Of a stretch of DNA of 64,000 nucleotides, positions 26,747 to 38,299 are shown one piece after another. The notes below the pieces were generated by a model that was not told the DNA's origin, ran no database searches, and saw nothing but the letters and a program-made list of their open reading frames with translations. This DNA comes from Bifidobacterium pullorum DSM 20433 (GTDB lineage Bacteria > Actinomycetota > Actinomycetes > Actinomycetales > Bifidobacteriaceae): NCBI RefSeq assembly GCF_000771405.1, contig NZ_JDUI01000009.1, forward strand, positions 78,441-142,440, read 5' to 3'. Position 1 is the first letter of the stretch, and the number at the start of each line of letters is the position of its first letter. A program made the translations under genes and the position numbers.

Positions 26747-27145
26747 TCAGACGCGACGGCGCTTCGGGGGACGAACGCCGTTGTGTGCTTGCGGGGTGAC
26801 GTCGGTGATGGAACCGACCTCGAGTCCGGCGGACTGCAGGGAGCGGATCGCGGTCTCACGACCGGAGCCCGGGCCCTTGACGAACACGTCGACCTTCTTC
26901 AGACCGTGCTCCATCGCCTTGCGGGCGGCGGATTCGGCGGCCATGCCGGCGGCGTACGGCGTGGACTTACGGGAGCCCTTGAAGCCGACATCGCCACCGG
27001 ACGCCCAGGAGAGCACGGCTCCGGACGGGTCGGTGATCGAGATGATGGTGTTGTTGAAAGTGGACTTGATGTGCGCCTGCCCGACCGGCACCGACTTGCG
27101 GTCCCGGCGACGCGGCTTGCGCGCAGCTTGCTTGTTCGCTGCCAT
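26747..27145 (-). CDS. rpsK: 30S ribosomal protein S11
   Basis: A 132-aa small-subunit platform protein that lines the mRNA exit. It has [24 protein letters not shown] and [20 protein letters not shown], and ends [12 protein letters not shown]. Between rpsM and rpoA in the alpha operon. Confidence 0.98.
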   Translation of the reverse strand: MAANKQAARKPRRRDRKSVPVGQAHIKSTFNNTIISITDPSGAVLSWASGGDVGFKGSRKSTPYAAGMAAESAARKAMEHGLKKVDVFVKGPGSGRETAIRSLQSAGLEVGSITDVTPQAHNGVRPPKRRRV

Positions 27146-27228
27146 TGACCCTCGTTTCCTAATAACGAATTTCTATGTCTGTTCCGGACGATGGAGCCTG
27201 CGCCCCGTGGCCCGGAACCTGCCACCGA

Positions 27229-27606
27229 TTACTTGGTGGCCTTCTTCTTTCCGGCAACCGTACGCTTCGGGCCCTTGCGGGTACGGGCGTTGGTCTTGGT
27301 GCGCTGACCACGCACGGGAAGTCCCTTACGGTGACGCTGGCCTTGGTAGCAGTTGATCTGGATCTTGCGACGGATGTCCGCGTCGATCTCACGACGCAGA
27401 TCGCCTTCGATCTTGTAGTTGCCTTCAAGATAGTCACGCAGCGTGATCAGCTGCTCATCCGTCAGATCCTTGACGCGGGTGTCCGGATTGATACCGGTCG
27501 CGGCAAGCGTTTCCTTCGCACGAGTGCGACCCACACCGAAGATATAGGTGAGGGCGATCTCGATGCGCTTCTCATTGGGGATGTCGACTCCGGCAAGACG
27601 TGCCAT
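27229..27606 (-). CDS. rpsM: 30S ribosomal protein S13
   Basis: A 125-aa head protein of the 30S subunit that contacts P-site tRNA and L5. It opens [21 protein letters not shown] and has the helix-two-turn-helix [23 protein letters not shown] basic C-terminus (read [18 protein letters not shown]). Downstream of rpmJ. Confidence 0.98.
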   Translation of the reverse strand: MARLAGVDIPNEKRIEIALTYIFGVGRTRAKETLAATGINPDTRVKDLTDEQLITLRDYLEGNYKIEGDLRREIDADIRRKIQINCYQGQRHRKGLPVRGQRTKTNARTRKGPKRTVAGKKKATK

Positions 27607-27738
27607 TGCGATTCCTTCTCATGTTCCGCAGGTCTTGCGCCGAGTCGTCCGGTCTCCCGGCCCGGGCCTGCGTACCCGGGGTTCAGCCGTTCGGCTGTGA
27701 CTCAGCGCCTCTACTGTTGTGCCGCTGGAATCTGCGAC

Positions 27739-27852
27739 TCAGCCCTGACGCTGCTTGTGGCGCGGGTTGATGCAGATCACCATGACGCGGCCGTGACGAC
27801 GGATCACGCGGCAGTTCTCGCAGATCCTCTTCACACTAGGGCTGACCTTCAT
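27739..27852 (-). CDS. rpmJ: 50S ribosomal protein L36, zinc-binding form
   Basis: A 37-aa protein, [19 protein letters not shown] at the start, with the complete zinc ribbon C11, C14, C27 and H32. Zinc-binding L36 is the form normally used when zinc is sufficient. Too short for most ORF lists; located between infA and rpsM, the usual actinobacterial position. Confidence 0.97.
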   Translation of the reverse strand: MKVSPSVKRICENCRVIRRHGRVMVICINPRHKQRQG

Positions 27853-27874
27853 GGTTTTCCTTTGCTTGTGTACC

Positions 27875-28093
27875 TTACTTGTAACGGTACGTAATACGGC
27901 CTCGGTTCAGATCGTACGGGCTCATCTCCAGAACCACGCGGTCCTGCGGCAGGATGCGGATGTAGTTCTTGCGCATCTTGCCGGGAATGGTGGCCAGCAC
28001 GACGTGCTTGTTCTCAAGCTCGACGCGGAACATCGCGTTCGGGAGGGCTTCCACCACCCGACCTTCGACTTCGATCACACCGTCTTTTGCCAT
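27875..28093 (-). CDS. infA: Translation initiation factor IF-1
   Basis: A 72-aa single OB-fold protein that occupies the 30S A site during initiation. It opens [22 protein letters not shown] and closes [13 protein letters not shown], as in almost all bacterial IF-1. It is the first gene after the adk terminator and has its own candidate -10. Confidence 0.98.
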   Translation of the reverse strand: MAKDGVIEVEGRVVEALPNAMFRVELENKHVVLATIPGKMRKNYIRILPQDRVVLEMSPYDLNRGRITYRYK

Positions 28094-28131
28094 GAGCCTC
28101 GTTCCGTTCCTTGGCTGATTACCTGCGGTGC

Positions 28132-28137
28132 ATCATA
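28132..28137 (-). promoter_or_regulatory. Candidate -10 of the infA operon
   Basis: TATGAT on the minus strand, about 40 bases before the infA ATG and just after the adk terminator. No clear -35 stands at 16-18 bases. Confidence 0.45.
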
Positions 28138-28166
28138 AGACACACCAAATTGCAATAATACAGGAA

Positions 28167-28207
28167 ACGGGGACCATACCACACACGGCGTGTCGTATGG
28201 TCCCCGT
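28167..28207 (-). terminator. Terminator after adk
   Basis: ACGGGGACCATAC pairs perfectly with GTATGGTCCCCGT; the loop itself holds a smaller CACAC/GTGTC stem. On the minus strand TTTCC follows. It separates secY-adk from the infA group. Confidence 0.75.
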
Positions 28208-28231
28208 CCGGATGACGTCTGCTATGGCAGG

Positions 28232-28795
28232 TCACTCACCAAGCTGATCGATAATCTTGGCGTTGATCGCGTCGATCTCGCCGACGCCGTCCACCACGAC
28301 CAGCATGCCGCGGTTCTCGTAGATGTCCAGCAGCGGCGCGGTCTCACGCTCGTAGGTCTCCAGACGCTTGGCGATGGCCTCCGGGGTGTCGTCGGAACGG
28401 CCCTGCTCGGCGGCGCGCTTGGCCATGCGCTCGAGCAGCACCTCACGGGCGGCCTCCAGGACCACGGCGTGGTCCAGCGGCGTGCCCAGATCGGCGAGCA
28501 TCTCGTCGAGGGCCTGCACCTGGGCGGCGTTGCGCGGATACCCGTCGAGGATCCAGCCGTTCTGGGCGTCCTCCATGGCCAGACGGTCCTTGACGATCTG
28601 GTTGGTCAGCTCGTCCGGCACCAGCTCGCCGCGGTCCATATAGGCCTGGGCCTGCTTGCCGAGCTCCGTCTGGTTCTTGAGGTTGTAGCGGAAGATATCA
28701 CCCGTCGAGATGGCGGGGATGCCATAGTGTTCGCTCAGCAGCGCGGCCTGGGTGCCCTTGCCGACGCCCTGCGGTCCCATGATCAGCAGTCGCAT
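28232..28795 (-). CDS. adk: Adenylate kinase (short form)
   Basis: Catalyses ATP + AMP to 2 ADP in the cytoplasm. It is 187 aa, the short type lacking the LID zinc domain. The P-loop is GPQGVGKGT (residues 7-15), with STGDIFRYNL for AMP binding and GWILDGYPRNAAQ before the short lid. The ATG at 28795 opens MRLLIMGPQG; the longer open frame is not conserved-looking. It follows secY by 31 bases, as in many bacteria; no map gene is present between adk and infA. Confidence 0.97.
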   Translation of the reverse strand: MRLLIMGPQGVGKGTQAALLSEHYGIPAISTGDIFRYNLKNQTELGKQAQAYMDRGELVPDELTNQIVKDRLAMEDAQNGWILDGYPRNAAQVQALDEMLADLGTPLDHAVVLEAAREVLLERMAKRAAEQGRSDDTPEAIAKRLETYERETAPLLDIYENRGMLVVVDGVGEIDAINAKIIDQLGE

Positions 28796-28826
28796 TGGTA
28801 TTGTCTCCTTGGTTGCAGTGACTCGA

Positions 28827-30164
<1,338 letters not shown>

Positions 30165-30294
30165 CTTGGATTCCTTCCTGATATCGTGCGTCATGCACGG
30201 CATGCGAACAGACTCTAACCGACGAGTCTAGCGCACAGTGCCTACCGGGATGCGTGGGGTTCCGTCGGATCCACGCGATGCCGGTCCAAAACAA

Positions 30295-30331
30295 ACGTGA
30301 CCCTCCCCGTCTGAGATGGGGAGGGTCACGT
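30295..30331 (-). terminator. Strong terminator between rplO and secY
   Basis: A perfect 14-bp stem, ACGTGACCCTCCCC with GGGGAGGGTCACGT, loop of 9 bases, followed on the minus strand by TTTGTTTTGG. It ends the spc ribosomal genes, so secY-adk probably have their own promoter. Confidence 0.85.
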
Positions 30332-30366
30332 TCATATCAAGCCATGGGCTTCATCCCCGAGGCGAC

Positions 30367-30825
30367 TCAGTCCTCGGAGACGGAACCGCCGGCGGCCTCG
30401 ATCTTGGCCTTGGCCGAGGCGGAGGCCTTCATGCCCTTGAGCGTGAAGGCGGCCGCGGCGTCGCCGTCGCCCAGGACCTTGACCGGGTAGCCCTTGCGGA
30501 CGGCACCCTTGGCGATCAGGTCCTCGACGGTGATCTCGCCACCGTTCGGGTACAGCTCGTTGAGAGCCGCGACGTTCACGACCTGGAACTCCTTCTTGAA
30601 GGGGCTCTTGAAGCCGCGAAGCTTCGGCAGGCGCATGTACAGCGGCAGCTGGCCACCTTCGAAGCCAGGACGAACCTGGTAGCGCTTCTTGGTGCCCTTG
30701 TCGCCACGGCCCGAGGTCTTACCCTTGGAGCCTTCACCACGGCCGACGCGGATGCGGTCCTTCTTGGCACCCGGAGCCGGCTTGAGGTCATGCATCTGCA
30801 GGATCTCGTTGTTCTCAGTAGCCAT
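30367..30825 (-). CDS. rplO: 50S ribosomal protein L15
   Basis: A 152-aa protein that helps assemble the 50S subunit. It has [30 protein letters not shown] at the start, split here as [17 protein letters not shown], and [19 protein letters not shown]. Two bases after rpmD; last ribosomal gene before the terminator. Confidence 0.98.
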   Translation of the reverse strand: MATENNEILQMHDLKPAPGAKKDRIRVGRGEGSKGKTSGRGDKGTKKRYQVRPGFEGGQLPLYMRLPKLRGFKSPFKKEFQVVNVAALNELYPNGGEITVEDLIAKGAVRKGYPVKVLGDGDAAAAFTLKGMKASASAKAKIEAAGGSVSED

Positions 30826-30827
30826 AA

Positions 30828-31013
30828 TCAGTCAACCTCCTCGACGGTCACCAGATGGCGCACCGCGTTGACCAGGCCACGATTGGCCGGCGTGTCCTCA
30901 CGGACCACGCTCTGGCCGATCTTACGCAGGCCGAGGGTCTGCACGGTGGCGCGATGGGCCGGCTTGGAGCCGATGGTGCTGCGCACCAGAGTGATCTTCA
31001 TGTTCTTGGCCAT
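30828..31013 (-). CDS. rpmD: 50S ribosomal protein L30
   Basis: A 61-aa protein, [20 protein letters not shown] at the start and [15 protein letters not shown] at the end. The ATG at 31013 shares one base with the rpsE stop (TGATG); a GTG one codon earlier is also possible. Confidence 0.96.
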   Translation of the reverse strand: MAKNMKITLVRSTIGSKPAHRATVQTLGLRKIGQSVVREDTPANRGLVNAVRHLVTVEEVD

Positions 31014-31735
31014 CACTCACCATCCTTAGCGTTAGCGGCCTGGGCCTCCTCGCGGGCCTTGCGGGCCTCGGCGATGCCCTGGGCGCGGGAGCGCAGCAGA
31101 GCGTCCGGAGCGACCTCGTTGAGGGCCAGACCACGGCGGGCCGCGATCTCCTCCGGCTCCTCGAGCTGCTTCAGGGCGTCCACGGTGGCACGCACGACGT
31201 TGACCGCGGTGGCGGAACCCATCGACTTGGTCAACACGTCGGTGATGCCGGCGCACTCCATGACGGCGCGGACGGCGCCGCCGGCGATAACGCCGGTACC
31301 CGGGGCGGCCGGGCGCAGCAGGACGGTGCCGGCGGCGTCATGGCCGATGACGGGGTGGACGACGGTGCCACGCACGCGCGGCACGGTGAACATGTGCTTC
31401 TTGGCGTCCAGCTGGCCCTTGGCGATAGCGGCCGGAACCTCACGGGACTTGCCGTAGCCGACACCGACGGTGCCGTTGCCGTCGCCGACCACCACGAGGG
31501 CGGCGAAGCTGAACGTACGGCCACCCTTGTGGGTCTTGGAGACGCGGTTGATGGTCACCACGCGGTCGAGCAGCTCGTCGCCGCGGTTCTCCTCGCGACG
31601 GTTGCGGCGCTCGCCACGGCGACCCTCACCACGCTGGCCACGGCGCGAACGACGGTCGTCGTTGCGCTCCTCGGCGGGCGCCTGAGTGTTCTGAGTTTCT
31701 TCAGCCACTTGGGTTTCCTTCTCGTTGTCGCTCAC
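31013..31735 (-). CDS. rpsE: 30S ribosomal protein S5
   Basis: A 240-aa protein involved in translational accuracy. An N-terminal 60-residue arm rich in Glu, Arg and Asn ([19 protein letters not shown]) precedes the standard core ([50 protein letters not shown]). The start overlaps the rplR stop by 4 bases. Confidence 0.97.
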   Translation of the reverse strand: MSDNEKETQVAEETQNTQAPAEERNDDRRSRRGQRGEGRRGERRNRREENRGDELLDRVVTINRVSKTHKGGRTFSFAALVVVGDGNGTVGVGYGKSREVPAAIAKGQLDAKKHMFTVPRVRGTVVHPVIGHDAAGTVLLRPAAPGTGVIAGGAVRAVMECAGITDVLTKSMGSATAVNVVRATVDALKQLEEPEEIAARRGLALNEVAPDALLRSRAQGIAEARKAREEAQAANAKDGE

Positions 31736-32100
31736 AGCTCCAGACCTCCCTCGCGGGCGCCTTCAGCAACAGCTGCGACGCGGCCATGATACTTGTTGCC
31801 ACCACGGTCGAACACCACCTTGGTGATGCCGGCGTCCTGGGCCTTCTTGGCGATGAGCGAGCCGACCTGCTTGGCGGCCTCGACCTTGGTGCCCTGGAAA
31901 TCGGCCAGATCGGAGATCGTCGAGGCGCTGACCAGGGTGATGCCCTTGGTGTCGTCGACGACCTGCGCGACCATATGGCGGTTCGAGCGGGTGATCACCA
32001 GACGCGGACGCTCCGGGGTGCCGGTGATGCGCTTGCGAAGACGGGCGTGACGGCGCAGACGAGCGACCTTCTTGCCCTTACCGATAATCTGCACGGTCAT
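31732..32100 (-). CDS. rplR: 50S ribosomal protein L18
   Basis: A 122-aa 5S rRNA-binding protein. It has [28 protein letters not shown] and the closing [19 protein letters not shown]. It lies one base downstream of rplF and overlaps rpsE by four. Confidence 0.98.
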   Translation of the reverse strand: MTVQIIGKGKKVARLRRHARLRKRITGTPERPRLVITRSNRHMVAQVVDDTKGITLVSASTISDLADFQGTKVEAAKQVGSLIAKKAQDAGITKVVFDRGGNKYHGRVAAVAEGAREGGLEL

Positions 32101-32101
32101 A

Positions 32102-32641
32102 TCACTTACCAGCCTTTCCAGCCTTGCGCAGGATACGCTCGTCGGCGTACTTGATGCCCTTGCCCTTGTAGGGTTCCGGGGCGCGCAGCTTGCGGATGTT
32201 CGCGGCCACCTGACCCACAGCCTGCTTGTCGGTGCCCTTGACGATCACCTGGTTGGGGTTCGGCAGTTCGAACTCGATGCCTTCCGGCGGTTCGACGGTG
32301 ATGGTGTGCGAATAGCCGAGCGAGAACTCGATGCCCTTGCCCTTCATCGCGGCACGGTAACCGGTGCCGATGATCTCGAGGGTCTTGGCATAGCCTTCGT
32401 GCACGCCCTTGACCATGCCGGCGATGATCGAACGGCTCAGGCCATGCTTGGCGCGGGTCGGACGAGTGTCGTCAGCCGGGGTGAGGATGATCTCGTTGCC
32501 TTCAACGGCACCCGTGATGCCCTCGGGGATAACGTAGGAGTCGGAACCCTTCGGGCCCTTGGCCGAGAAGTTCTGACCGTCGATCGTGACTTCCACGCCG
32601 GCCGGGATGGCGACGGGGAGCTTACCAATATGCGATGCCAT
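32102..32641 (-). CDS. rplF: 50S ribosomal protein L6
   Basis: A 179-aa protein near the factor-binding site, made of two related domains. It opens [18 protein letters not shown] and closes with [17 protein letters not shown], the conserved C-terminal signature. Confidence 0.98.
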   Translation of the reverse strand: MASHIGKLPVAIPAGVEVTIDGQNFSAKGPKGSDSYVIPEGITGAVEGNEIILTPADDTRPTRAKHGLSRSIIAGMVKGVHEGYAKTLEIIGTGYRAAMKGKGIEFSLGYSHTITVEPPEGIEFELPNPNQVIVKGTDKQAVGQVAANIRKLRAPEPYKGKGIKYADERILRKAGKAGK

Positions 32642-32658
32642 GTGTCAGCTCTCCTTTC

Positions 32659-33057
32659 TCACCACACATAGGCGACGATCTCGCCGCCGATGCCCCGGTC
32701 GAGGCATTCCTTCTGGGTCAGCAGTCCCGAGCTCGTCGAGATGATCGCGATGCCGAGGCCACCCAACGGCATGGGCAGCGCGTCGGACTTCGCGTAGCGA
32801 CGCAGGCCGGGCTTCGAGATGCGCTTGATGCCCTGGATCGAGCGCTCACCGTTCGGGCCGTACTTGAGAGTGATCTCAAGGGTCTGGCCGACGCGGGCCT
32901 CCTTGGCGGTGAAGTCCTGGATGAAACCTTCACGCTTGAGGATCTCGGCGATGTTCGCCTTGAACTTCGAGTACGGCATATCCACGGTCTCGTGCTTCGC
33001 CGCGCTCGCATTACGCAGACGCGTAAGCATGTCTGCGATCGGATCTGTCATTGTCAT
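32659..33057 (-). CDS. rpsH: 30S ribosomal protein S8
   Basis: A 132-aa central-domain protein. It has [14 protein letters not shown] and the closing signature [18 protein letters not shown]. In other bacteria S8 also represses its own operon; no matching leader was searched for. Confidence 0.98.
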   Translation of the reverse strand: MTMTDPIADMLTRLRNASAAKHETVDMPYSKFKANIAEILKREGFIQDFTAKEARVGQTLEITLKYGPNGERSIQGIKRISKPGLRRYAKSDALPMPLGGLGIAIISTSSGLLTQKECLDRGIGGEIVAYVW

Positions 33058-33142
33058 GTGGGCTAACGCCCTTTCTCGCCGTGGTTTCCGCCGCCCTTAC
33101 CCCTTTCGGGGATTCAGGCCGCGGACCTTCAGCGTCGATGGT

Positions 33143-33328
33143 TTACCAACTGGACTTCGTAACTCCGGGCAGCTCGCCACGGTGGGCCTTCTCACGAAGG
33201 CAGACGCGGCACAGGCCGAACTTGCGGTAGACGGAGTGGGGACGACCGCACACCTGGCAGCGCGTGTACGCGCGCACCTTGAACTTCGGCTTGGCGGCCG
33301 CCTTGTTCTTCAGAGCGGTTTTTGCCAT
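33143..33328 (-). CDS. rpsN: 30S ribosomal protein S14, zinc-binding type Z
   Basis: A 61-aa short S14 with an intact zinc site C24, C27, C40 and C43 ([18 protein letters not shown]). It sits between rplE and rpsH, one base after rplE. A zinc-free paralogue, if any, is outside the window. Confidence 0.98.
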   Translation of the reverse strand: MAKTALKNKAAAKPKFKVRAYTRCQVCGRPHSVYRKFGLCRVCLREKAHRGELPGVTKSSW

Positions 33329-33329
33329 A

Positions 33330-33902
33330 TCAGTTCTCCTTGAAGGGGAAGCCCAGGTGCTTGAGCAGCGCGCGGGCCTCGGTGTCGTCCTTGGTGCTGG
33401 TCACCACGGTGATGTCCATACCACGCTGGTGATCGATCGAATCCGGATCGATCTCGTGGAACATGGACTGCTCCGTGAGGCCGAAGTTGTAGTTGCCGTT
33501 GCCGTCGAACTGGTTGCCGTTGATGCCGCGGAAATCGCGGATGCGCGGCAGGGCCAGGGTCAGCAGACGGTCCAGGAACTCCCACATGCGATCGCCACGC
33601 AGCGTCACATAGGCACCGATGGCCTGGCCCTCACGCAGATGGAACTGCGCGACGGACTTCTTGGCCTTGGTGATCTTCGGCTTCTGGCCGGTGATCAGGG
33701 TGAGGTCCTTGACGGCGCCTTCGATGAGCTTGGAGTCGCGAGCGGCGGCACCAACGCCCATGGAGACGACGACCTTCTCGACACGCGCCACCTGCATCGG
33801 GTTGGAGTACTTGAACTCCTTCTCGAGCTCCGGCACGATCTGGTCCTTGTACTGCTGCTTCAGGCGCGGGGTGGCCGGCGCTTCGATAGTGGTATCGGTC
33901 AT
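33330..33902 (-). CDS. rplE: 50S ribosomal protein L5
   Basis: A 190-aa protein joining 5S rRNA and the P-site tRNA. It has [21 protein letters not shown] and [20 protein letters not shown]. Its start overlaps the rplX stop by four bases. Confidence 0.98.
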   Translation of the reverse strand: MTDTTIEAPATPRLKQQYKDQIVPELEKEFKYSNPMQVARVEKVVVSMGVGAAARDSKLIEGAVKDLTLITGQKPKITKAKKSVAQFHLREGQAIGAYVTLRGDRMWEFLDRLLTLALPRIRDFRGINGNQFDGNGNYNFGLTEQSMFHEIDPDSIDHQRGMDITVVTSTKDDTEARALLKHLGFPFKEN

Positions 33903-34234
33903 GCCAGCTCCTTTCCGGACTTCTTGGCAACACGCACGCGCACGGTCTTGACCTTGCCGTCGCGAGCCTCTTCCTTCACAATCACGCCCACGCGGGTCGG
34001 CTGCTTGGTCTCCGGGTCGATCAGCATCACGTTGGAGCGATGGATCGGGGCCTCGACGGAGACGATGCCGGACTGCTGACCCTGCTGGGTGGCGCGAACG
34101 TGCTTCTTGACGATCTGCACGCCTTCGACGATCAGGCGGTCGTTGGGCAGCACGCGGGTGACGGTGCCTTCCTTGCCGCGGTCCTTGCCGCGGATGACCT
34201 TGACCAGGTCGCCGGTCTTGATCTTGGCTACCAT
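33899..34234 (-). CDS. rplX: 50S ribosomal protein L24
   Basis: A 111-aa assembly initiator of the 50S subunit. It opens [25 protein letters not shown] (KOW motif, shown to KEGTV) and has [16 protein letters not shown]. Two bases after rplN. Confidence 0.97.
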   Translation of the reverse strand: MVAKIKTGDLVKVIRGKDRGKEGTVTRVLPNDRLIVEGVQIVKKHVRATQQGQQSGIVSVEAPIHRSNVMLIDPETKQPTRVGVIVKEEARDGKVKTVRVRVAKKSGKELA

Positions 34235-34236
34235 GC

Positions 34237-34605
34237 TCAGATCACCTCCGGGGCGAGGGACACGATCTTCATGAAGCGCTTGTCGCGCAGCTCACGACCG
34301 ACCGGTCCGAAGATACGAGTGCCCTTCGGTTCACGGCCGGAGCCGAGAATGACGGCGGCGTTCTCGTCGAACTTGATGTAGGAGCCATCGACACGGCGAT
34401 GCTCCTTGACGGTACGGACGACGACGGCCTTGACCACGTCGCCCTTCTTGACCGACCCGCCAGGGATCGCGTCCTTGACGGAGGCGACGATCACGTCGCC
34501 GATGCCGGCATAGCGTCGCTTCGATCCGCCGAGCACTCGGATGGCCAAGAGTTCCTTGGCACCCGTGTTGTCGGCGACATGAAGCCGCGTTTCCTGCTGA
34601 ATCAT
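34237..34605 (-). CDS. rplN: 50S ribosomal protein L14
   Basis: A 122-aa protein at the subunit interface. It opens [20 protein letters not shown] and has [17 protein letters not shown]. First gene of the spc portion, after a 91-base gap that holds a strong hairpin. Confidence 0.98.
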   Translation of the reverse strand: MIQQETRLHVADNTGAKELLAIRVLGGSKRRYAGIGDVIVASVKDAIPGGSVKKGDVVKAVVVRTVKEHRRVDGSYIKFDENAAVILGSGREPKGTRIFGPVGRELRDKRFMKIVSLAPEVI

Positions 34606-34638
34606 TGATTCTCCTTAGCCGAGCTGGTTCTCCCCGAG

Positions 34639-34671
34639 CACCCCGCCCGCTCGCGAAAAGCGGGCGGGGTG
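34639..34671 (-). other. Intra-operon hairpin between rpsQ and rplN
   Basis: A perfect 13-bp G+C stem (CACCCCGCCCGCT with its complement) around a 7-base loop, without a T-tract. It marks the border of the classical S10 and spc gene sets and may be an RNA processing or partial-termination site. Confidence 0.6.
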
Positions 34672-34696
34672 ACTCGCGGAGCCTTGCCGAACTTAT

Positions 34697-34957
34697 TTAC
34701 TTGGCGCGCTCGATGATCGAGACGAGACGCCAACGCTTGGTCTTGCTCAGGGGCCGAGTCTCCATAATACTCACGAGGTCGCCAACGTGGGCTTCGCCGT
34801 GTTCATCATGGGCCTTGACCTTGCGGGTGGAGCGAACGACCTTGCCGTACAGCGGGTGGGTCGAACGCTGCTCGAGCTCGACGGTGATCGTCTTGTCCAT
34901 CGCGTCGGACACGACGTAACCGCGACGAACCTTGCGGAAGTTGCGCTCTTCAGCCAT
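34697..34957 (-). CDS. rpsQ: 30S ribosomal protein S17
   Basis: An 86-aa OB-fold protein binding the 5' domain of 16S rRNA. It has [20 protein letters not shown] and [20 protein letters not shown]. Two bases after rpmC. Confidence 0.98.
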   Translation of the reverse strand: MAEERNFRKVRRGYVVSDAMDKTITVELEQRSTHPLYGKVVRSTRKVKAHDEHGEAHVGDLVSIMETRPLSKTKRWRLVSIIERAK

Positions 34958-34959
34958 GC

Positions 34960-35217
34960 TTACTTCTCCTCAGTCTTCGTTTCGGTCGCCTCGGGCGCCT
35001 GGCTGATGCCGAGCTCACGCTCGCGCAGGACGGTGTACATCCTGGCGATGTCGTGCTTGACCGCCTTGAGGCGGGCGGTGTTCTCGAGCTGGCCGGTGGC
35101 CGACTGGAAGCGCAGGTTGAACAGCTCTTCCTTGGACTTCTTCAGGAAGCCCTCGATCTCGGCGTTGGTCTTCTCGTTGAGATTCTGGATGGTGTAGTCT
35201 GCAGTTCCGACTGACAT
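34960..35217 (-). CDS. rpmC: 50S ribosomal protein L29
   Basis: An 85-aa protein at the tunnel exit that docks SRP and trigger factor. It has [26 protein letters not shown] (core [14 protein letters not shown]) and a Thr/Glu-rich tail. The ATG shares one base with the rplP stop. Confidence 0.97.
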   Translation of the reverse strand: MSVGTADYTIQNLNEKTNAEIEGFLKKSKEELFNLRFQSATGQLENTARLKAVKHDIARMYTVLRERELGISQAPEATETKTEEK

Positions 35218-35636
35218 CAGATGTCACCGCCTTCGCGAGCAATAACACGGCACTTCATGGGGAGCTTGTCGATGGCGCGGCGCAGGGCCTCGCGGGCGAC
35301 TTCCTCCGAGACACCGCCGATCTCGAACATCACGCGACCGGGGTGGATGTTGGCGATCCAGAACTCAGGCGTACCCTTACCGGAACCCATTCGGGTGCCC
35401 AACGGCTTCTTCGTGAGCGGACGATCCGGGAACACGGTGATCCACACACGACCGCCACGCTTGATGTAGCGGGTCATGGCGATACGGGCGGCCTCGATCT
35501 GACGGTTGGTCACATAGGCCGGCGCGAGCGCCTGGATACCGAAATCGCCGAACGCGATCTCGTTGCCGCCCTTGGACATACCACTACGGGTAGGACGGTG
35601 CTGCTTGCGGTACTTGGTCCTCTTCGGGATAAGCAT
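35217..35636 (-). CDS. rplP: 50S ribosomal protein L16
   Basis: A 139-aa protein that positions A-site tRNA. It opens [20 protein letters not shown] and has [20 protein letters not shown]. The ATG at 35636 is the family start; the longer frame is antisense-like rpsC sequence in another phase. Confidence 0.98.
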   Translation of the reverse strand: MLIPKRTKYRKQHRPTRSGMSKGGNEIAFGDFGIQALAPAYVTNRQIEAARIAMTRYIKRGGRVWITVFPDRPLTKKPLGTRMGSGKGTPEFWIANIHPGRVMFEIGGVSEEVAREALRRAIDKLPMKCRVIAREGGDI

Positions 35637-35640
35637 CAGC

Positions 35641-36459
35641 TCACTCCTTCGTTTCCGTTGCGGCAGGTGCCTCGGCGGCGGCCGGAGCCTCGGCCGCGGG
35701 GGCGGCCTCGACGGCGGCGTTCTGACGCTGGGCCGGACGGTTGCCACGGCGCGGGCGGCGATCGCCGCGACGGCCGGAGCGGTTGTTGCCCTGCTGCGCC
35801 TGCTGCTCTTCGAACTCACGCTCGGTCATATCGCCCTTGTAGATCCACACCTTCACGCCGATGCGGCCGTAGGTGGTCTTGGCCTCGAAGAAGCCGTAAT
35901 CGATCAGGGCGCGGAGGGTCTGCAGCGGAACGCGGCCCTCACGGTAGAACTCGGAACGGCTCATTTCCGCACCGCCAAGACGGCCGGAGAGCTTGATACG
36001 GATGCCCTTGGCGCCGGCACGCATCGCGTCCTGCTGGGCCTTGCGCATCGCGCGACGGAAGGTCACGCGGTTGCTCAGCTGCTCGGCGATGCCCTGGGCC
36101 ACCAGCTGGGCGTCCAGCGCAGCGTTCTTCACCTCGAAGATGTTGAGCTGGACCTGCTTGCCGGTGAGCTTCTCGAGCTTGGCGCGAACGCGCTCGGCCT
36201 CGGCGCCGCGGCGACCGATGACGATGCCCGGACGGGCGGTGTGGATGTCCACACGCACGCGGTCACGGGTGCGCTCGATGACGATGCGGGACACGCCCGC
36301 ACGCTCGAGGTCCTTGCTCATGGCCTTGCGGATCTGATCGTCCTCAAGCACGAAGTCGCGGTAGCGCTCGCCAGCCTTGTTGGAGTCGGAGAACCAGCGC
36401 GAACGATGGTTCTCGGTGATGCCCAGGCGATAGCCAAAGGGATTAATCTTCTGACCCAT
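35641..36459 (-). CDS. rpsC: 30S ribosomal protein S3
   Basis: A 272-aa mRNA-entry protein. The N-terminal KH domain has [23 protein letters not shown] (core [11 protein letters not shown]) and the C-terminal domain [20 protein letters not shown]. The final 50 residues are an Arg/Gly- then Ala/Glu-rich tail. Four bases before rplP. Confidence 0.98.
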   Translation of the reverse strand: MGQKINPFGYRLGITENHRSRWFSDSNKAGERYRDFVLEDDQIRKAMSKDLERAGVSRIVIERTRDRVRVDIHTARPGIVIGRRGAEAERVRAKLEKLTGKQVQLNIFEVKNAALDAQLVAQGIAEQLSNRVTFRRAMRKAQQDAMRAGAKGIRIKLSGRLGGAEMSRSEFYREGRVPLQTLRALIDYGFFEAKTTYGRIGVKVWIYKGDMTEREFEEQQAQQGNNRSGRRGDRRPRRGNRPAQRQNAAVEAAPAAEAPAAAEAPAATETKE

Positions 36460-36461
36460 CT

Positions 36462-36821
36462 TTAGCGGGCTCCTTCCTTGCTAGCGACGACGACCGTGAT
36501 GTGGCTCGTGCGCTTGTTGATACGAGCGGCACGGCCCTGGGCGCGGGCGCGGAAACGCTTGAGCGTCACGCCTTCGTCCACATAGGTCTCCTTGATGACC
36601 AGATCGTTCTCGCGGAACGGCTCGCCGGCCTTGTCGGCCTTCACGCGAGCGTTGGCGATGGCGCTCTCCAGCGTCTTGAGCACCGGCAGAGCGGCGGACT
36701 GGGGGGCGAACTTCAGGATGGTGACGGCTTCGGTCGCCTGCTTGCCTCGGATGAGGTTGACCATGCGGCGAGCCTTGCGCGGCGTCACGCGGACGTGACG
36801 AGCGATTGCTTTAGCTTCCAT
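36462..36821 (-). CDS. rplV: 50S ribosomal protein L22
   Basis: A 119-aa protein whose hairpin reaches into the exit tunnel. It has [20 protein letters not shown] and [20 protein letters not shown]. Two bases before rpsC. Confidence 0.98.
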   Translation of the reverse strand: MEAKAIARHVRVTPRKARRMVNLIRGKQATEAVTILKFAPQSAALPVLKTLESAIANARVKADKAGEPFRENDLVIKETYVDEGVTLKRFRARAQGRAARINKRTSHITVVVASKEGAR

Positions 36822-36837
36822 AAGTCTTTACTCTCCT

Positions 36838-37116
36838 TTAGCGGCGGGCCTTCTTGTCGTCCTTCACGTGACCCTTGAAGGTCTTCGTGGGGGCGAACTC
36901 ACCGAGCTTGTGACCGACCATCGCCTCAGTGACGAACACCGGCACATGCTTGCGGCCGTCGTGAACGGCGAAGGTGTGACCGATGAAGTCCGGGGTGATC
37001 ATCGAGCGGCGCGACCACGTCTTGATGACGTTGTGCGTGCCCTTCTCGTTCTGCTCGTCGACTTTCTTCTGCAGGTGGGCGTCGACGAAGGGCCCCTTCT
37101 TGATGCTACGAGTCAT
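36838..37116 (-). CDS. rpsS: 30S ribosomal protein S19
   Basis: A 92-aa head protein that pairs with S13. It opens [19 protein letters not shown] and has [17 protein letters not shown]. Confidence 0.98.
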   Translation of the reverse strand: MTRSIKKGPFVDAHLQKKVDEQNEKGTHNVIKTWSRRSMITPDFIGHTFAVHDGRKHVPVFVTEAMVGHKLGEFAPTKTFKGHVKDDKKARR

Positions 37117-37131
37117 CTTCTCGACACTCCC

Positions 37132-37962
37132 TTACTTGCGGTTCTTACCATTCGGACGACGACGAACAATCATCTTGTTCGAAGCCTTCTTCGGACGACG
37201 GGTACGAACTTCACCCTTGCCCCACGGGGAGACCGGCGGCTTGCCACCGCGGGTACGACCGCCGTGCGGGTGGTCGACCGGGTTCATGGACTCACCACGG
37301 GTGATCGGGCGCTTGCCCATCCAGCGGGCGCGGCCGGCCTTGCCGAGCTGCACGTTGGCGTGGTCGGAGTTGCCGACCTCACCGACGGTGGCGCGGCAGC
37401 GGGCGTCCACGTTGCGGATTTCGCCGGACGGCATACGCAGCTGGGCGTAGGCGCCATCCTTGGCGACGAGCTGAACGGCGGCACCGGCGGAGCGGGCGAT
37501 CTTGGCGCCACCCAGCGGGCGGAGCTCGATCGCGTGCACGACGGTACCGGTCGGGATGTTGCGCAGCGGCAGGTTGTTGCCCGGCTTGATATCGGCCTGG
37601 GCGCCGGTCTCGATGACGTCGCCCTGCTTGATGCCTTCCGGAGCGATGATGTAGCGCTTCTCGCCGTCGGCATAGTGCAGCAACGCGATGCGGGCGGAGC
37701 GGTTCGGGTCGTACTCGATGTGAGCGACCTTGGCCGGCACGCCGTCCTTATCCCAACGACGGAAGTCGATGAGACGGTACTGGCGCTTGTGGCCGCCGCC
37801 GCGATGGCGGGAGGTCATACGGCCGTAGGAGTTGCGGCCGCCAGTCTTGCTGAGCTTGCGAACCAGCGACTTCTCAGGCGTCGAGCGCGTGATCTCGGAG
37901 AAATCCGAGACCGAAGCGTTGCGGCGGCCCGCAGTCGTCGGCTTATAAACGCGGATAGCCAT
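37132..37962 (-). CDS. rplB: 50S ribosomal protein L2
   Basis: A 276-aa protein at the peptidyl transferase region. It opens [20 protein letters not shown] and carries the signature [20 protein letters not shown], which includes the conserved histidine. Confidence 0.98.
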   Translation of the reverse strand: MAIRVYKPTTAGRRNASVSDFSEITRSTPEKSLVRKLSKTGGRNSYGRMTSRHRGGGHKRQYRLIDFRRWDKDGVPAKVAHIEYDPNRSARIALLHYADGEKRYIIAPEGIKQGDVIETGAQADIKPGNNLPLRNIPTGTVVHAIELRPLGGAKIARSAGAAVQLVAKDGAYAQLRMPSGEIRNVDARCRATVGEVGNSDHANVQLGKAGRARWMGKRPITRGESMNPVDHPHGGRTRGGKPPVSPWGKGEVRTRRPKKASNKMIVRRRPNGKNRK

Positions 37963-37997
37963 AATGTAGTTCTTCCTTTGACTTTGTCGGCTAGCCT

Positions 37998-38294
37998 TCA
38001 GTTACCAAAGATGTCGATCGTCTGGCCCTCGGCGACGGTCACGATCGCGCGCTTCTCGTTGACACGCTGGCCGTAACCGGTGCGGGTGCGCTGACGCTTG
38101 CCGGCGCGGTTGAGGGTGTTGACGTTCGTCACCTTGACCTTGAAGATCTCTTCGATAGCCTGCTTGATCTGCACCTTGTTCGCGCCCGGGGCCACCACGA
38201 AGGTGTACTGGCCGCGGTCGGACAGGGCATAGCTCTTCTCGGAGACGACGGGCTTGAGGATGACGTCGTGGGCGGGCTTGTGAATAGCGACCAT
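37998..38294 (-). CDS. rplW: 50S ribosomal protein L23
   Basis: A 98-aa tunnel-exit protein. It has [19 protein letters not shown] and [20 protein letters not shown]. Five bases after rplD. Confidence 0.98.
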   Translation of the reverse strand: MVAIHKPAHDVILKPVVSEKSYALSDRGQYTFVVAPGANKVQIKQAIEEIFKVKVTNVNTLNRAGKRQRTRTGYGQRVNEKRAIVTVAEGQTIDIFGN

Positions 38295-38299
38295 AATGA

